In this document: positions 45,308-54,921 of the stretch, piece after piece
Layout of the letters: every line of letters begins with the position of its first letter
Numbering within the stretch: the stretch's first letter is position 1
The notes under the pieces: model-generated
The model's database searches: none
Told to the model about the DNA's origin: nothing
What the model saw: only the letters and a program-made list of their open reading frames with translations
Origin: Deltaproteobacteria bacterium
Lineage (GTDB): Bacteria > Desulfobacterota > Desulfarculia > Adiutricales > Adiutricaceae
Reading direction: 5' to 3'
Assembly (NCBI GenBank): GCA_031273455.1
Contig: JAISRZ010000103.1
Coordinates: forward strand, 1-55,798
DNA: 55,798 nucleotides
Made by a program: the position numbers and the translations under genes

Positions 45308-47005
45308 TTAGAAGGGTTTGAAGCCGACCGCGACCAAGATGGTGGCGATAATTCCCACCACCACGCCGTAAATCAAGAAGGGCCAGAAGGTCTTCTTGAG
45401 GATGTCGCCTTCGCGGTTGATTAGACCCACGACCGTGCAGACCGCGACGATGTTGTGGATGCAGATCATATTGCCCATGGCCCCACCAGCGGCCTGGGCG
45501 CTCACGATAACTGTCTTGCTAATGTTTAACTGAGAGGCCAAATCCCATTGGAAGAGCCCAAAGAGCATGTCGGAGACGGTGTTGGAACCGGTGATAAAGG
45601 CCCCCAAGCCCCCCACATACGAGGCGAACATTGGCCAGGCCGCGCCCACCGCCGCTTTCATGGTCAAAGCCATGGTCATGGGCATGGAGTCCGCGGAGGC
45701 CCCAGTGGCCGGGTTAAAGCCCGAGCCCTGGAAAATCTTGACCAAAGCCACCGAGGCGATAAGAGAAATGGTTGGCGCCTTCATCTTGACGATGGTGTCT
45801 TTCCAAGCTTTGGCGGCTTTGTCGCCCGGCATTTTGTGGAGGATAATGGTCAGAAGAGCCACTAAGATAAAGGGGATGGTGCCGGGGAGGTACAGGAGGC
45901 TTAAGTTCTCTTTAACGGTCGGGAAACCCAAGATATCCGTAAACCTTAAAACGCCGTTAGCGTTGAGCCAACCCTTAAGACCCAGCTTATCCACGCGGGT
46001 GACCACTAAAATAAGGCCGATTAAAACGTAAGGCAACCAAGCCATGACCTGGCTCATGTGAGGTTTAAAATCCGTCTTGCCGGCGAAGTTGATGTTGCCG
46101 GTCCAGGAAGGATCCCATTTCTCATGGGAGCCAAAGGTCCAGACGTCTTTGGGCATACAGATACCCTTTTTGGCCCCAGTGATGATGATGCCTAAACCAA
46201 TTAAACCACCGGCTAAAGAGGGCAATTCCGGACCCACGGTCCAGGCCAATAAGAGATAAGGCACCAAGAAGGCGGCGGCGGAGAACAAGCAGAACTTCCA
46301 GCAAGCGAAACCTTCTTTCCAGGAGCGGGAGGGGCCAAAGAAGCGAGTGATAAAGCCCAACATAAAAATACCCACGACAATAGCCATGGGTCCGTGCATC
46401 AAGGTGACCGTCTCGCCGATGGACTTGTAGAAAGCGTCCACCGAGCCTAACTGACCAGCGGCCACGGCTTGCTCGGCCACGGTCTTTAAGGAGGCCCCGA
46501 AGCCCACGAGAATCGGCGTGCCCACCGCCCCGTAAGTCACGGGGAAGGAGTTGAAGACCAAACACAAAACCGCGGCGGCCATGGGTGGGAAGCCCAAAGA
46601 CAATAAGAGCGGGGCGGCCAGAGCGGCGGGGGTGCCAAAACCGGCGGCGCCTTCAATAAAGGCCCCAAACATGTAGCCAATAATGATGCCCTGAATACGC
46701 ATGTCCCGGCTGACGCCCTGCATACCGTACTGGATGGTCTCCATGCCTCCGGAGTACTGCAACGTATGCAGGATCAAAAGGGCGCCGAAAACAATGATCA
46801 AGACCCCGACCGCGCTTATCGCCCCTTGGATGCTCAAGGCGGCGATATAGTTACCTGGCAGATCCCAGGCGCACAGAGCGATTATGGCGCAAGTAAGCCA
46901 GGCGACCGGCATGGCTTTCATAGCTCCCATGCGGAATCCCACCATGAGAACCAAAGCCACCAAAATGGGGATAAAAGCTAGCAAAGCGAGTACAGTGGTA
47001 GACAT
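45308..47005 (-). CDS. lctP: L-lactate permease
   Basis: A 565-residue inner-membrane transporter of the LctP/LldP/GlcA family with about 13 hydrophobic segments. The family segment [20 protein letters not shown] is present, as are [13 protein letters not shown] and [18 protein letters not shown] choose ATG 47005 (MSTTVLALL) as start; an in-frame TTG at 47011 lies closer to the AAGGAG. It imports lactate (and possibly glycolate) with protons. It is the first gene of the five-gene lactate operon. Confidence 0.93.
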   Translation of the reverse strand: MSTTVLALLAFIPILVALVLMVGFRMGAMKAMPVAWLTCAIIALCAWDLPGNYIAALSIQGAISAVGVLIIVFGALLILHTLQYSGGMETIQYGMQGVSRDMRIQGIIIGYMFGAFIEGAAGFGTPAALAAPLLLSLGFPPMAAAVLCLVFNSFPVTYGAVGTPILVGFGASLKTVAEQAVAAGQLGSVDAFYKSIGETVTLMHGPMAIVVGIFMLGFITRFFGPSRSWKEGFACWKFCLFSAAAFLVPYLLLAWTVGPELPSLAGGLIGLGIIITGAKKGICMPKDVWTFGSHEKWDPSWTGNINFAGKTDFKPHMSQVMAWLPYVLIGLILVVTRVDKLGLKGWLNANGVLRFTDILGFPTVKENLSLLYLPGTIPFILVALLTIILHKMPGDKAAKAWKDTIVKMKAPTISLIASVALVKIFQGSGFNPATGASADSMPMTMALTMKAAVGAAWPMFASYVGGLGAFITGSNTVSDMLFGLFQWDLASQLNISKTVIVSAQAAGGAMGNMICIHNIVAVCTVVGLINREGDILKKTFWPFLIYGVVVGIIATILVAVGFKPF

Positions 47006-47165
47006 CAGCAAATTTCTCCTTTTTGTCGAAAAAGGTACGGAATAAAGCCTGACTTAACTCTAGAAGTAGGAATCCATACCAGCGGGCATTCTAGTTAATA
47101 CTATATTTTAATTTTAATTCTCAAACGGACTAACTTGCCGAAATCAACACTATATATAGAATTAC

Positions 47166-47184
47166 TTATTGTTAAAAACAATAA
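47166..47184. promoter_or_regulatory. Palindrome upstream of the lactate operon
   Basis: TTATTGTT (47166-47173) and AACAATAA (47177-47184) form a perfect inverted repeat with a 3-base spacer, about 160 bases before lctP. It is a candidate operator. It resembles but does not match a Rex site. Confidence 0.4.
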
Positions 47185-48268
47185 ATAAGCAAATTATAAC
47201 GCGTTAACCAACTAATCCCCGGCCAGAATAGCCAGTTTTTAAATTCCTTTAAATCACTAAAAAATTGTATAATTAGATTAAATTTAAATACCATTAAAAA
47301 ATTATAAAAAAAAACCGGCCCAAACGTGTTACAATAACGCTTTAGCCGGCTAACGTATTCTGATTAACTTTGACCGCCTTTCCCCATTTATATTCGTGAT
47401 TCGCGGCCAGAATAAATCCTTAACCATTCTCAGAATGAGCGAACGGAGCGGCAAATACGCCCGTCCACCTGGAAATATTGGCTAGCCTTGTGGTCCTTTG
47501 GGTAAATTCATCATTTCAAATGGTCAGCGATATTAAAATAACAACACTTTTCCAAAAACATGAAATATAAAAACTAGATAAACACTTTATAAAAATTAAA
47601 TAAAATAATTTTATCAAAAAGCTTGAAGAAACGCGAAAAACGCGATTGTCTATCTAGCTGAGAAAAAACCAGGCAAAAAACCAGTAAATTGAATTGTTGT
47701 CTAGAAATTACCTTACCAGGAAATCCCTTATCATTCAAGCCCTAAATGTCAATAGCCCCTAATCCGCCCCATCTTCCGCCTGGCTTAAGCTCGTCTCTAT
47801 CCATAAGAAATTTTTATAATTGAATTTAGATACGGCCTAAAGTCGCTGAGTAAAGCTAACTAAATTATCAATTTTTTTATAATAAAATCGCTCTTTCAGT
47901 TAATTAAATAAATTTTTATAATTTAATATTAGATTTTAATATTTATTTATTGCCCCTTTACCCAACTAAAATTGTCTTTTACTGGGCCAATTTGGGGTAA
48001 AAAATATTTTAATTTTTCGACCAAAAATAGCCCCAAAGCCTTAAGTTTGGCGGGTTTAAAGGCTTTTACCCTTGACAAGCCTTCCAGTTTGGCCCCTTTT
48101 AGGCCAAATCACGAAACGGGGCGGATCTCCCTTAGGTCTGGATGGGCCAAGGGCCAAGTCGCCCGCGTCTGGCCGGATCTATTACAAGTTCTTATAAGAA
48201 ATTCTTTAGGCGTTAAACCCTTTAAGTTGGCGGCCTGGACCTAGTCTAAACGCCTCTAACGCGAGAAA
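47185..48268. other. 1.1-kb region without a supported gene
   Basis: Very A+T rich in 47200-47970. A 90-codon rightward open frame (47972-48244, TTG start, no ribosome-binding site, no recognisable features) is not accepted as a gene. Confidence 0.4.
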
Positions 48269-48301
48269 GGCCTTTAAGGGGGGTTAAACCCCTTAAAGGC
48301 C
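48269..48301. terminator. Perfect 13-bp hairpin downstream of the MIP-GTPase gene
   Basis: GGCCTTTAAGGGG (48269-48281) pairs with CCCCTTAAAGGCC (48289-48301), loop GGTTAAA. It lies about 130 bases after the stop of the leftward fusion gene. Confidence 0.5.
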
Positions 48302-48428
48302 AGGAGGAGATAAGGCGAGAAACATTGGGGGGAAAAGACCTAAAACCTTAAGCTTCGCTAGGCTTAAACTGGTGGAAGCCTTAAGCCACAAGGTTATAAG
48401 GTCTTTAATCCGCCTACTTAAGCGATGT

Positions 48429-50396
48429 TTAAATCACTTGAGCGTAGCGGTGGGTGGGATTGGGGCGACCGGGCTTTAAGCAATACGCCTCTTTAATGGC
48501 GGCCTTTTGGTCATCGCCTAGGACCACTTCCGCCAAAGTCGCGCGGACGAGTTTTTCTAAATCACTGGGCTCGCTTTCCACCCGAGCGTTGACTAAGACC
48601 GGCCCAGGCAAGGCTTTAGCCACGGCCTTGGTGATTAAAGGCTCTTGATGGGTGTCAATGAGGTTGCCCGTAAAAAACCCTTCCGGGCTGGGCCAGAGGA
48701 CTTTAATATGGCCAGTCTCTTGGCTGGCGGCTAAAAGCTTGGTCCTTAGACTCTCTAAAAAGGTCTTTAAGAGGGCGGCCCCGGGTCGGCTAGCGAAGTC
48801 GTTCTCCACCGTTAAGTTAAGCCAGCCTAAAACCGCTTCGCCATTGGCGTAACGGTCGTAGTCCACTTCTAAGAGCTTGGCCCCGGCTTTGGCGGGGCTG
48901 GCCAATAAACCGGCCAAAAACTCGGACACCCCAAAGCCCTCCCGGGCGGAGATGGCCACAACCTTAGCTTCCGGATAACGCTGGGTCAGTTGGTCCATTA
49001 GGTCCTTTTTCTCGGCTTCTTTTAACAGATCGGTTTTGTTTAAAACAATCAGATCGGCTTCGGCCACCTGCAACCCTAATATATAGAAAGCGTCCCGATG
49101 GAGGAGCGACTGGGTCAGGCCTAGGACCTCTTTGGCCCGGATGGGGTCTAAGACCACGGAAAAAGGGGCCACTTGGTATTTGTCTTTAGCCAGATCCTTT
49201 AATGGTTGCAGAATGGTGGCGCTTAAATCCACGCAACTACCCACGGGCTCGGCCAAGATAACCTCCGCCCCCCATTGGGTTAAGGAGCTTAAGGCTTTTT
49301 CAAAACCATTAAAGTTACAGCAAAAGCAACTGCCGGTCAGTTCCGCCACCCCGGTCTTTTGGGAGCCCAGCCAGACCGTGTCCACTAGGCCCGGGGCCTG
49401 GTCATTGGTCAATACCCCGACCTTTAAGCCCTGACTTTCCAAAACCTCCCGGGCCCGCCCTAAAAGGGTGGTTTTCCCGGCGCCTAAAAAACCGCCGATG
49501 ATCAATAACTTGGGAATCGACACTGGACTTCTCCTTAGCTCTAGCTTGGGGCTAGACGCGTCCGTTTGAGCTAAATCGCGGTCCGAGGCATTAACTAGGT
49601 CGTACCGCGTCAAGACCTGGTAAAGGTAGGCCCCCGCCACCGCCCCCAAACAAGGGGCTAAGATATAAACAGTGAAAAACCCACCGCTGGGCCCGGGGAT
49701 CGCCACGCTTCCCCAGCCTAAAAAATAGGAAACTAGCCTCGGCCCAAAATCCCGGGCTGGGTTTAAACCCACCTGGGTCATAGGGGCCAGGACGGAAATA
49801 ACCACGGCCACGGTTAGGCCAATGAAGGCCGGGCCTAAAGCCGCCCCGGGGCCGCCTTGGTTCTTGGGGTCCGTGATACTAAAGACCATGGCCCCGAGAA
49901 TAATGGTCCCCACAAACTCGGCCAAAGCGGCCATGGGCAAAGTCGTGACCGAGTCGGACCAACCCAAAGCTTTCTTTATCCCCGGATGCGGGAAATACTC
50001 CCCAAAGGTCATGGCCGAGAGCTCACTGCCCGGTTGGCCTCTAACTATCCCCGCCGCCGCCTCAAAATGGGCCAAAGCCCCTTTATAATGCAGATACAGT
50101 AAAAGGGCGGCCATAACCGCGCCCAGCGTCTGGGCGAGAAAATACCAAAGGGCTTTCCGGGGCGGAAAGCCGCGTAAGACCACAAAAGCCACGGTCATGG
50201 CCGGGTTAAGGTGGGCCCCGCTGGCCGCTCCAAAGGCGTAGATGGCCAAAGCCACGGCCACGCCCCAGACCACGGCCACTTGCCACAGACCCATTTGGGC
50301 CCCAGTTAAGACCGCCGCTTGGACTGACCCGACCCCTAAAAACACCAAGAGAAAGGTCCCGCCCAATTCGCCCAGAAATTCTCGGCGCCTTATCAT
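48429..50396 (-). CDS. Fusion of glycerol-type MIP channel and CobW-type G3E GTPase
   Basis: One uninterrupted frame of 655 residues. Residues 1-262 are a major intrinsic protein with six hydrophobic segments and both pore motifs: NPA at 64-66 and NPARD at 212-216, where the Asp of GLNPARDFGPR is typical of glycerol facilitators rather than water channels. A short linker follows (about 263-293). Residues 294-655 form a G3E GTPase: Walker A GGFLGAGKTT (301-310), the metal-binding CxCC as CFCC (357-360), NKTD (453-456), then a CobW C-terminal-like region. G3E GTPases load metals into enzymes or act as zinc chaperones. I know of no described fusion of this kind. The start overlaps the padR-type gene by four bases. 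Confidence 0.85.
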   Translation of the reverse strand: MIRRREFLGELGGTFLLVFLGVGSVQAAVLTGAQMGLWQVAVVWGVAVALAIYAFGAASGAHLNPAMTVAFVVLRGFPPRKALWYFLAQTLGAVMAALLLYLHYKGALAHFEAAAGIVRGQPGSELSAMTFGEYFPHPGIKKALGWSDSVTTLPMAALAEFVGTIILGAMVFSITDPKNQGGPGAALGPAFIGLTVAVVISVLAPMTQVGLNPARDFGPRLVSYFLGWGSVAIPGPSGGFFTVYILAPCLGAVAGAYLYQVLTRYDLVNASDRDLAQTDASSPKLELRRSPVSIPKLLIIGGFLGAGKTTLLGRAREVLESQGLKVGVLTNDQAPGLVDTVWLGSQKTGVAELTGSCFCCNFNGFEKALSSLTQWGAEVILAEPVGSCVDLSATILQPLKDLAKDKYQVAPFSVVLDPIRAKEVLGLTQSLLHRDAFYILGLQVAEADLIVLNKTDLLKEAEKKDLMDQLTQRYPEAKVVAISAREGFGVSEFLAGLLASPAKAGAKLLEVDYDRYANGEAVLGWLNLTVENDFASRPGAALLKTFLESLRTKLLAASQETGHIKVLWPSPEGFFTGNLIDTHQEPLITKAVAKALPGPVLVNARVESEPSDLEKLVRATLAEVVLGDDQKAAIKEAYCLKPGRPNPTHRYAQVI

Positions 50397-50797
50397 CGCT
50401 CTTCCCCTATCTCGCCACCCTGGCCACTCATTTCCTCCAGGGTTAGCTCGTCCATAAAACCAATCAGCTCATCGATCTGGGCTCGGTAATCGATGAGAGT
50501 TTCCTTCCACCTGGCCAAACAGGCCAGCCCGCTTTCAGTCAGGCTGAAACACCTTTTGGGCGGACCGCCGTCGCTGGAGATCCAGCTTGACTCCACGTAG
50601 CCCTGACTTTCCATTTCCTTAAGACTCCTATAAACCCCGCTCAAATCCGGCGGGCCGTGAGCGAAACCGCCTTGACTCTCCAACAGGCGCTGGATGGCGT
50701 AGCCATGGAGACGCCCTTTGGCTAAAAAGGCCATGACCAAAGGCTTGACCAGCTTAGTGAGAGTCTTGCCGGTGCAGGGACAATCGCCAAAATCCAT
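50393..50797 (-). CDS. PadR-family transcriptional regulator
   Basis: A 134-residue winged-helix protein with AAAGGGGAG upstream. KPLVMAFLAKGRLHGYAIQR is the PadR opening helix pair, and PPDLSGVYRSLKEMESQGYV is the recognition region with the wing strand SSWISSDGGPPKRCFSLTESG. The C terminus is a dimerisation helix. The N terminus carries CPC (Cys6, Cys8), with other cysteines at about 92 and 107, which could bind metal or sense redox. It probably represses its own promoter, where two palindromes sharing CTATAGGA are found, and thereby the channel-GTPase gene it overlaps. Confidence 0.88.
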   Translation of the reverse strand: MDFGDCPCTGKTLTKLVKPLVMAFLAKGRLHGYAIQRLLESQGGFAHGPPDLSGVYRSLKEMESQGYVESSWISSDGGPPKRCFSLTESGLACLARWKETLIDYRAQIDELIGFMDELTLEEMSGQGGEIGEER

Positions 50798-50846
50798 TCG
50801 ACTCCCCTTTCCCAGAACTCTAAAGGTCGGTATTAATGAAGAAGAT

Positions 50847-50873
50847 CCACTATAGGATTATCTCCTATAGTGG
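50847..50873. promoter_or_regulatory. Perfect palindromic operator 1 for the PadR regulator
   Basis: CCACTATAGGA (50847-50857) and TCCTATAGTGG (50863-50873), a perfect 11-bp inverted repeat with a 5-base spacer. It lies about 50 bases before the PadR start codon, in the leader. Confidence 0.65.
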
Positions 50874-50960
50874 CTCAAAAAAAACCGCCCTAGAGGCTAA
50901 ACTCCCCGGAAGGTAAGGCTAAAAGCCTTGAACCAATCTCGAGGGGCTAAAACCTATTGA

Positions 50961-51022
50961 CTATAGGACTAGATCCAATAACGAAGATAGTCCTTTATAG
51001 CGCCCGCCCTAGACCTTGTCAA
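50961..51022 (-). promoter_or_regulatory. Promoter of the padR-MIP-GTPase operon with overlapping operator 2
   Basis: On the minus strand, TTGACA (51017-51022), 17 bases, TATAAA (50994-50999). The -10 lies inside the right arm of an imperfect inverted repeat, CTATAGGACTA (50961-50971) with TAGTCCTTTATAG (50988-51000). A bound repressor would cover the -10 and the start site. Confidence 0.65.
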
Positions 51023-51468
51023 GACTTTTTTGGTTCCAAACTCAAGCGAAAATATAATAATTTTTCGCCCGCTTGGGTAACCTAATTTAGATCTAAAACA
51101 TAACCTATAAAACTGATAATAATATTATTATTAAACCTTTAATGATATATATTGTTGTTTAAAAAAATTAAAGATTTTATCAGACCTAATAATCGTAACT
51201 TAGGGCGCGGCCGTCCAGCGCCCCCCGTTAAAGCGCCAAAAACTTATAGCCTAAATGTCGGCCAAAAACTGACGACATAATTAGGCGAAAAATGTGGACA
51301 AATGGGTATTGAGTCATAATGAGCCCCACGCTAGACTTAAGAACTTAGAAACCTTAACTAGCTATATCCCAATGAGCTATAACCAGCCAAAAGGAGTCCC
51401 CGGGAAAGCCATAATCTTAGCCATAATCCTCCTTGGGCTTTGCGCGTTGTTTTCCAGAAGGAGTGGCC
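51023..51468. other. Intergenic region between divergent PadR promoter and cupin remnant
   Basis: A+T-rich at 51050-51200. A rightward open frame (51294-51509) encodes a hydrophobic stretch but runs out of frame into the cupin coding sequence and is not accepted as a gene. Confidence 0.35.
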
Positions 51469-51902
51469 ATGACTTTCGACAAAACCGCCAAAACGCAAAC
51501 CATAACTAAGTTGGGGCGAGTCCCCGCCGACCAAGGGCCAAACGAGTTTTTCACCGGCGTGGCTTAGAGGTCCAGCCTCTCTTCCCAGCCCAAGGCCCTG
51601 ATTGTCCGGTGACCGGCGCCTACGTGACTTTTGAGCCCCAAGCTCGTTCCCACTGGCGCGCCCACCTCACCGGCCAGCGTTTGGTGGTAACGGAAGGTAT
51701 TGGGTTAACCGGAACCGAAGATGGTCGAGTTATAGAGTTACGGGCTGGAGATACGGTCTTTCGCCCCCCGGGCGTCAAACACTGGCATGGAGCGGCCCCC
51801 AACTCCGCCATGACCCACTTCGCTTTCACCGGAACCACGCCGGACGGGCAGAACGTTGACTGGTTAGAACCGGTGACTGATAAGGAATATAACGGTCAGT
51901 GA
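51469..51902 (+). pseudogene. Cupin gene broken by a single frameshift
   Basis: GAAGGAG precedes ATG 51469, which opens MTFDKTAKTQTITKLGRVPA and stops at TAG 51565 after FFTGVA. In a second frame, from about 51567, the protein continues EVQPLFPAQGPDCPVTGAYV, then AGDTVFRPPGVKHWHGAAP and DWLEPVTDKEYNGQ to 51902. Together these make one ordinary small cupin of the kind found beside carboxymuconolactone-decarboxylase genes, with the metal/ligand HWHG motif intact. One missing base near 51564 explains the break. It could be a real mutation or a sequencing error. The second part could also be translated from GTG/ATG-like codons near 51609. Confidence 0.7.
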
Positions 51903-51927
51903 CCCGATAGGCCGACCATCGTCAGGC

Positions 51928-51953
51928 GGGAACCTAAAACCATTTAGGTTCCC
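51928..51953 (+). terminator. Hairpin after the cupin remnant
   Basis: GGGAACCTAAA (51928-51938) pairs perfectly with TTTAGGTTCCC (51943-51953), loop ACCA. There is no strong U-run. Confidence 0.55.
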
Positions 51954-52236
51954 ACTTAAACCCACCCGCGGCCCCTAAGGCCCTTTCGCCCCTTTAAAAA
52001 CCCCTAAAATCTTAATATATCGAGATAAATACAATCTTTCACACTGTAATAAAACATTTTACCATCGAAAATAACGTCTTTTTAGATTTTTAAACTCACG
52101 GCCCGCCTTGAGAGTCCCTCCCAAAAACCCAGAGGATCGTAAAATGTGCTATATTTTAATAAATCCTCGGCCAAACCTTAGGGCTCATTAAGGCCATATC
52201 GGACTAAGCCTGGATTATTATAGTGGGGGGAGGTTT
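51954..52236. other. Intergenic region upstream of the CRP/FNR-type gene
   Basis: No gene seen. It is presumed to hold the promoter of the regulator at 52237. Confidence 0.35.
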
Positions 52237-52974
52237 ATGGAAGCCGGAAACCAGATCTTACCGGTGGACATTATTGAAAAGTCGCTGTTCTTTTCAGGTC
52301 TGCCCCCTTTAACCACGGCCAAACTAGCCAGTGTCGCCGAAGTTAAAAAAACGCGAAAGGGCGGTCTTTTGTTTAACCGGGGGGATAAGGCTTTAGGCTT
52401 TTACCTTCTAGCCAGCGGCGAGGTTCGACTATTTTTTGAGGACCAAAACGGCCGGGAGCGGGTCATCAAAATCATCCAACCCGGGGAAGTCTTTGGCGAG
52501 GCCGCGATCTTCCAAAAGGACGGTTTCCCCTGCTCCGCCTTAGCCCAGGAGAGCTTAACCGCCCTCTTCTTTCCCAAGCGAGAAATCCTGGAGCTTTTAG
52601 GCTCGGACCGGGAGATGGCCTTAGCCTTTTTTGGCGTCTTAGCCCAGAAACTAGCTCACTTTATTTCCTTAACCCGCTTGGCTTTAAAAGATGTCCTCCC
52701 GCGGGTGGCCGAGTACCTCTTGACCCTGCCCTTGGAAGGCGACCAGCTATCCCTTCCCCCGAAAAAGACGGTCATGGCCAAGATATTGGGGGTAACCGCC
52801 GAAAGCTTGTCCCGAGCTTTAAGTAAACTTAAAAAGGATCGCTTAATCGCTGAAAGGCCGCGTTTAACCATCTTAAACCGGGAGGCCCTCCGGCTGGTGG
52901 CGGCGGGGATCATTCCAGAGAACCCCATATCGCCCCCCGGCGCCAAGCCCTCCAACCAAAAAGCTAAAAATTAA
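52237..52974 (+). CDS. CRP/FNR-family transcriptional regulator
   Basis: A 245-residue protein with a GGGGAGG ribosome-binding site. The N-terminal cyclic-nucleotide-binding-like domain (about 20-135) shows GGLLFNRGDKALGFYLLASG, IKIIQPGEVFGEAAIF and the long dimer helix. The C-terminal HTH (about 165-225) has KKTVMAKILGVTAESLSRAL and LKKDRLI. There is no FNR-type N-terminal cysteine cluster, so oxygen sensing by Fe-S is unlikely. The lipoprotein gene follows after 9 bp, so they are probably co-transcribed. Confidence 0.9.
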   Translation: MEAGNQILPVDIIEKSLFFSGLPPLTTAKLASVAEVKKTRKGGLLFNRGDKALGFYLLASGEVRLFFEDQNGRERVIKIIQPGEVFGEAAIFQKDGFPCSALAQESLTALFFPKREILELLGSDREMALAFFGVLAQKLAHFISLTRLALKDVLPRVAEYLLTLPLEGDQLSLPPKKTVMAKILGVTAESLSRALSKLKKDRLIAERPRLTILNREALRLVAAGIIPENPISPPGAKPSNQKAKN

Positions 52975-52983
52975 TTAACGCCT

Positions 52984-53907
52984 ATGACCAATATTATCCA
53001 TAAAAGATCTTGGCCAGTTAACCCGTCAGTAAGAATTCTGGCCCTAACCATTATTCTCCTCGGCGCTTATTGCCTAACCGGCTGCTCCTTTTTTTCCCGC
53101 GAAGACTTAACTGACCCCTTAGTCCAAGAGCCCCCAGGGGAAAAGGAGTTTTTAGCCCAGAACCACGCCGCCGCCGTCCCTTTACTGACCGCGGCGGCGG
53201 CCAATGGCAACATTAGGGCGGTCTTTTATCTAAGAATCATCCACGAGCGCGGCTTAGGCGGACTGCCCGTTAACCTCGCCGTGGCCAATAGTTCCCTTGA
53301 TTATCTGGCCTTTCGGATCACGGTCCTAACGAACCTCGCCCATGACTCTAAGGAAAAGGAAAGGCCCTTATACCAGACCGCTTTAGCCACCCTGTATTAC
53401 CTGGGCCGCGTCCCAGCCAAAAAGCCGGATCTAAACGCGGCCTTAGCCTTAGCCGACCCAGCGGCGGCGGCGGGTTTTCCGCCAGCCATTAACCTTATGA
53501 CCGCCCTAACCTTAGCCGCCTCCCCGGAGGACGCGCCCGGCTTTTTCGCTTCTTACGGTCCGGGCACAGCCTATAACTGGGCGAGCCAAGGGGCTGAGCT
53601 TAAAGACATTCTAGCTATCGGGAACCTCGCCTACTTAAACCGCCAAGGTTTAGGAACCCCCATTAACCCCTACCTCGCGGCCACCCTAACCCATAACGCG
53701 GCCACTAACCCCTTCCCAACGCCTAGGGCCTTAAACGATCTGGGTTACATCTACCAAGAGGGGATCGGGGTCACCAAAGACCCAGCGGAAGCCAAACGCT
53801 GGCGCGAGCTGGCCGTAAAGAGAGGGTTCCCTTTAGCCTTAAGCTCAAGTTCCGGGGGGAAAGAGCCTCAAAATATTAGCCACCCCGCGGATTATATTGA
53901 GTACTAG
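52984..53907 (+). CDS. Lipoprotein with Sel1-like repeats
   Basis: A 307-residue protein with a lipoprotein signal peptide: hydrophobic residues about 18-32 and the lipobox LTGC. Helical repeats of Sel1 type follow: AVPLLTAAAANGNIRAVFYL near residue 60 and, clearest, ALNDLGYIYQEGIGVTKDPA with EAKRWRELAVKRG near the C terminus. It is probably anchored to a membrane on the periplasmic side and works as a protein-binding scaffold. The ribosome-binding site is weak, which fits translational coupling to the regulator gene 9 bp upstream. Confidence 0.8.
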   Translation: MTNIIHKRSWPVNPSVRILALTIILLGAYCLTGCSFFSREDLTDPLVQEPPGEKEFLAQNHAAAVPLLTAAAANGNIRAVFYLRIIHERGLGGLPVNLAVANSSLDYLAFRITVLTNLAHDSKEKERPLYQTALATLYYLGRVPAKKPDLNAALALADPAAAAGFPPAINLMTALTLAASPEDAPGFFASYGPGTAYNWASQGAELKDILAIGNLAYLNRQGLGTPINPYLAATLTHNAATNPFPTPRALNDLGYIYQEGIGVTKDPAEAKRWRELAVKRGFPLALSSSSGGKEPQNISHPADYIEY

Positions 53908-54197
53908 AAAGCTCCCCTAGGCTATAGTCAGGGCGCGAGGCTAACTAACCGCGTTCTGACTAACCATTGTTGTTCTTTAGGCGCTTAAATAAGGGATAAC
54001 CCCATTAAACCTGGCCTGGAAAGGGGTGTCCTGGCCCAAGCTAGATTGGAACAAGTTAGGGTAAGTTAGGGCTAGGCCGTAGGCGAAGTCTTGGGAGAAA
54101 ATAAGGGGTTAAAAAGGACGCTATAAAGTGGCAATCCAGAGCAAGCCGCGCACAAAACTCCGGTCGCGCGCTGGGGCTTGATTAGGCGACAATAATT
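53908..54197. other. Intergenic region with a partial copy of the right-end repeat
   Basis: No gene. From about 54120 it carries a diverged version of the spacer sequence found between the later repeat units (for example ACAAAACTCCGGTCGCGCGCTGG-like sequence at about 54150). Confidence 0.4.
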
Positions 54198-54590
54198 CTA
54201 ACCATTTTCCTCGCGTTCAGCCTTAACTTGGGCCTTAACTTTATTGATAATGTCCAAAGGGAAACCATCTTCTTGTAACCTGGCGCTAACGCTTTCCAGG
54301 TCATCTTCCGAGTTGACTTTCCGGAAGGCTTTTATAGCCAAATTCGTAAAGGCTTTGGTTCGACCTTTGGCTCGACCTTTGGCTTCGCCTTCGGCTCTTA
54401 GTTCGGCTTCCCTTTCGGCCAATTCCCAAGAGGCGAACATTTTATCCAACATATAGCGATCATACACATAAAGGAACTCCTGATTCAACACTAGCTCTTT
54501 GAAGCGATCAAGAACCTTAGCGATTCTAGGGTCCCGCTCATAGAGGTCTTTTAGTTCTGGGTCCCTTTCCAATATCATTTTCATGTCCAT
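54198..54590 (-). CDS. Rpn-like C-terminal fragment, array unit 1
   Basis: About 130 residues. I start it at MDMKMILERDPEL (54590), with a GGAG motif a few bases upstream; an in-frame ATG at 54602 is the alternative. The pattern of acidic helices, then an E/A/G/K/R four-residue repeat (RAEGEAKGRAKGRTK), then a short helical tail (DDLESVSARLQEDGFPLDII) resembles the C-terminal end of Rpn/PD-(D/E)XK recombination-promoting nucleases (putative transposases). The nuclease domain is absent. It is about 80% similar in its first half to the unit at 54922. Confidence 0.65.
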   Translation of the reverse strand: MDMKMILERDPELKDLYERDPRIAKVLDRFKELVLNQEFLYVYDRYMLDKMFASWELAEREAELRAEGEAKGRAKGRTKAFTNLAIKAFRKVNSEDDLESVSARLQEDGFPLDIINKVKAQVKAEREENG

Positions 54591-54921
54591 ATTAGGCTCC
54601 ATAACCTTAATCAGCGCTGTTAGACAGAGGCGAGCGGGTTATAAATCCCCTACCATGTTTAGCGTAGGCCACAGAAGACACGCCCACAAGCCACCAAACC
54701 AAGTTGAGCGAGGAGCGTCGCGATTTAAGCTGTAGAGTTAGAGGGAACCCGAAAAACACCCCTAAACGCAAAGATGGCCAGTGGAATACTGACCTATGTT
54801 TTAACCAGCGTCCAACCTAAGTCAAGTTGGCGGTCAGAATCTAAGAGGGGCGCTTTAGAGTGGCCATTGGATGGCCATCATTATGAGCCACGAACAAACT
54901 CTGGTTATGCGCTGGACTGCA

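Noticed and set aside
47972..48244. 90-codon rightward open frame
   Set aside because: TTG start, no ribosome-binding site, composition like non-coding surroundings, no recognisable feature.
51294..51509. 71-codon open frame with a hydrophobic segment before the cupin remnant
   Set aside because: Its 3' part is the cupin coding sequence read in the wrong frame; GTG start without signal.
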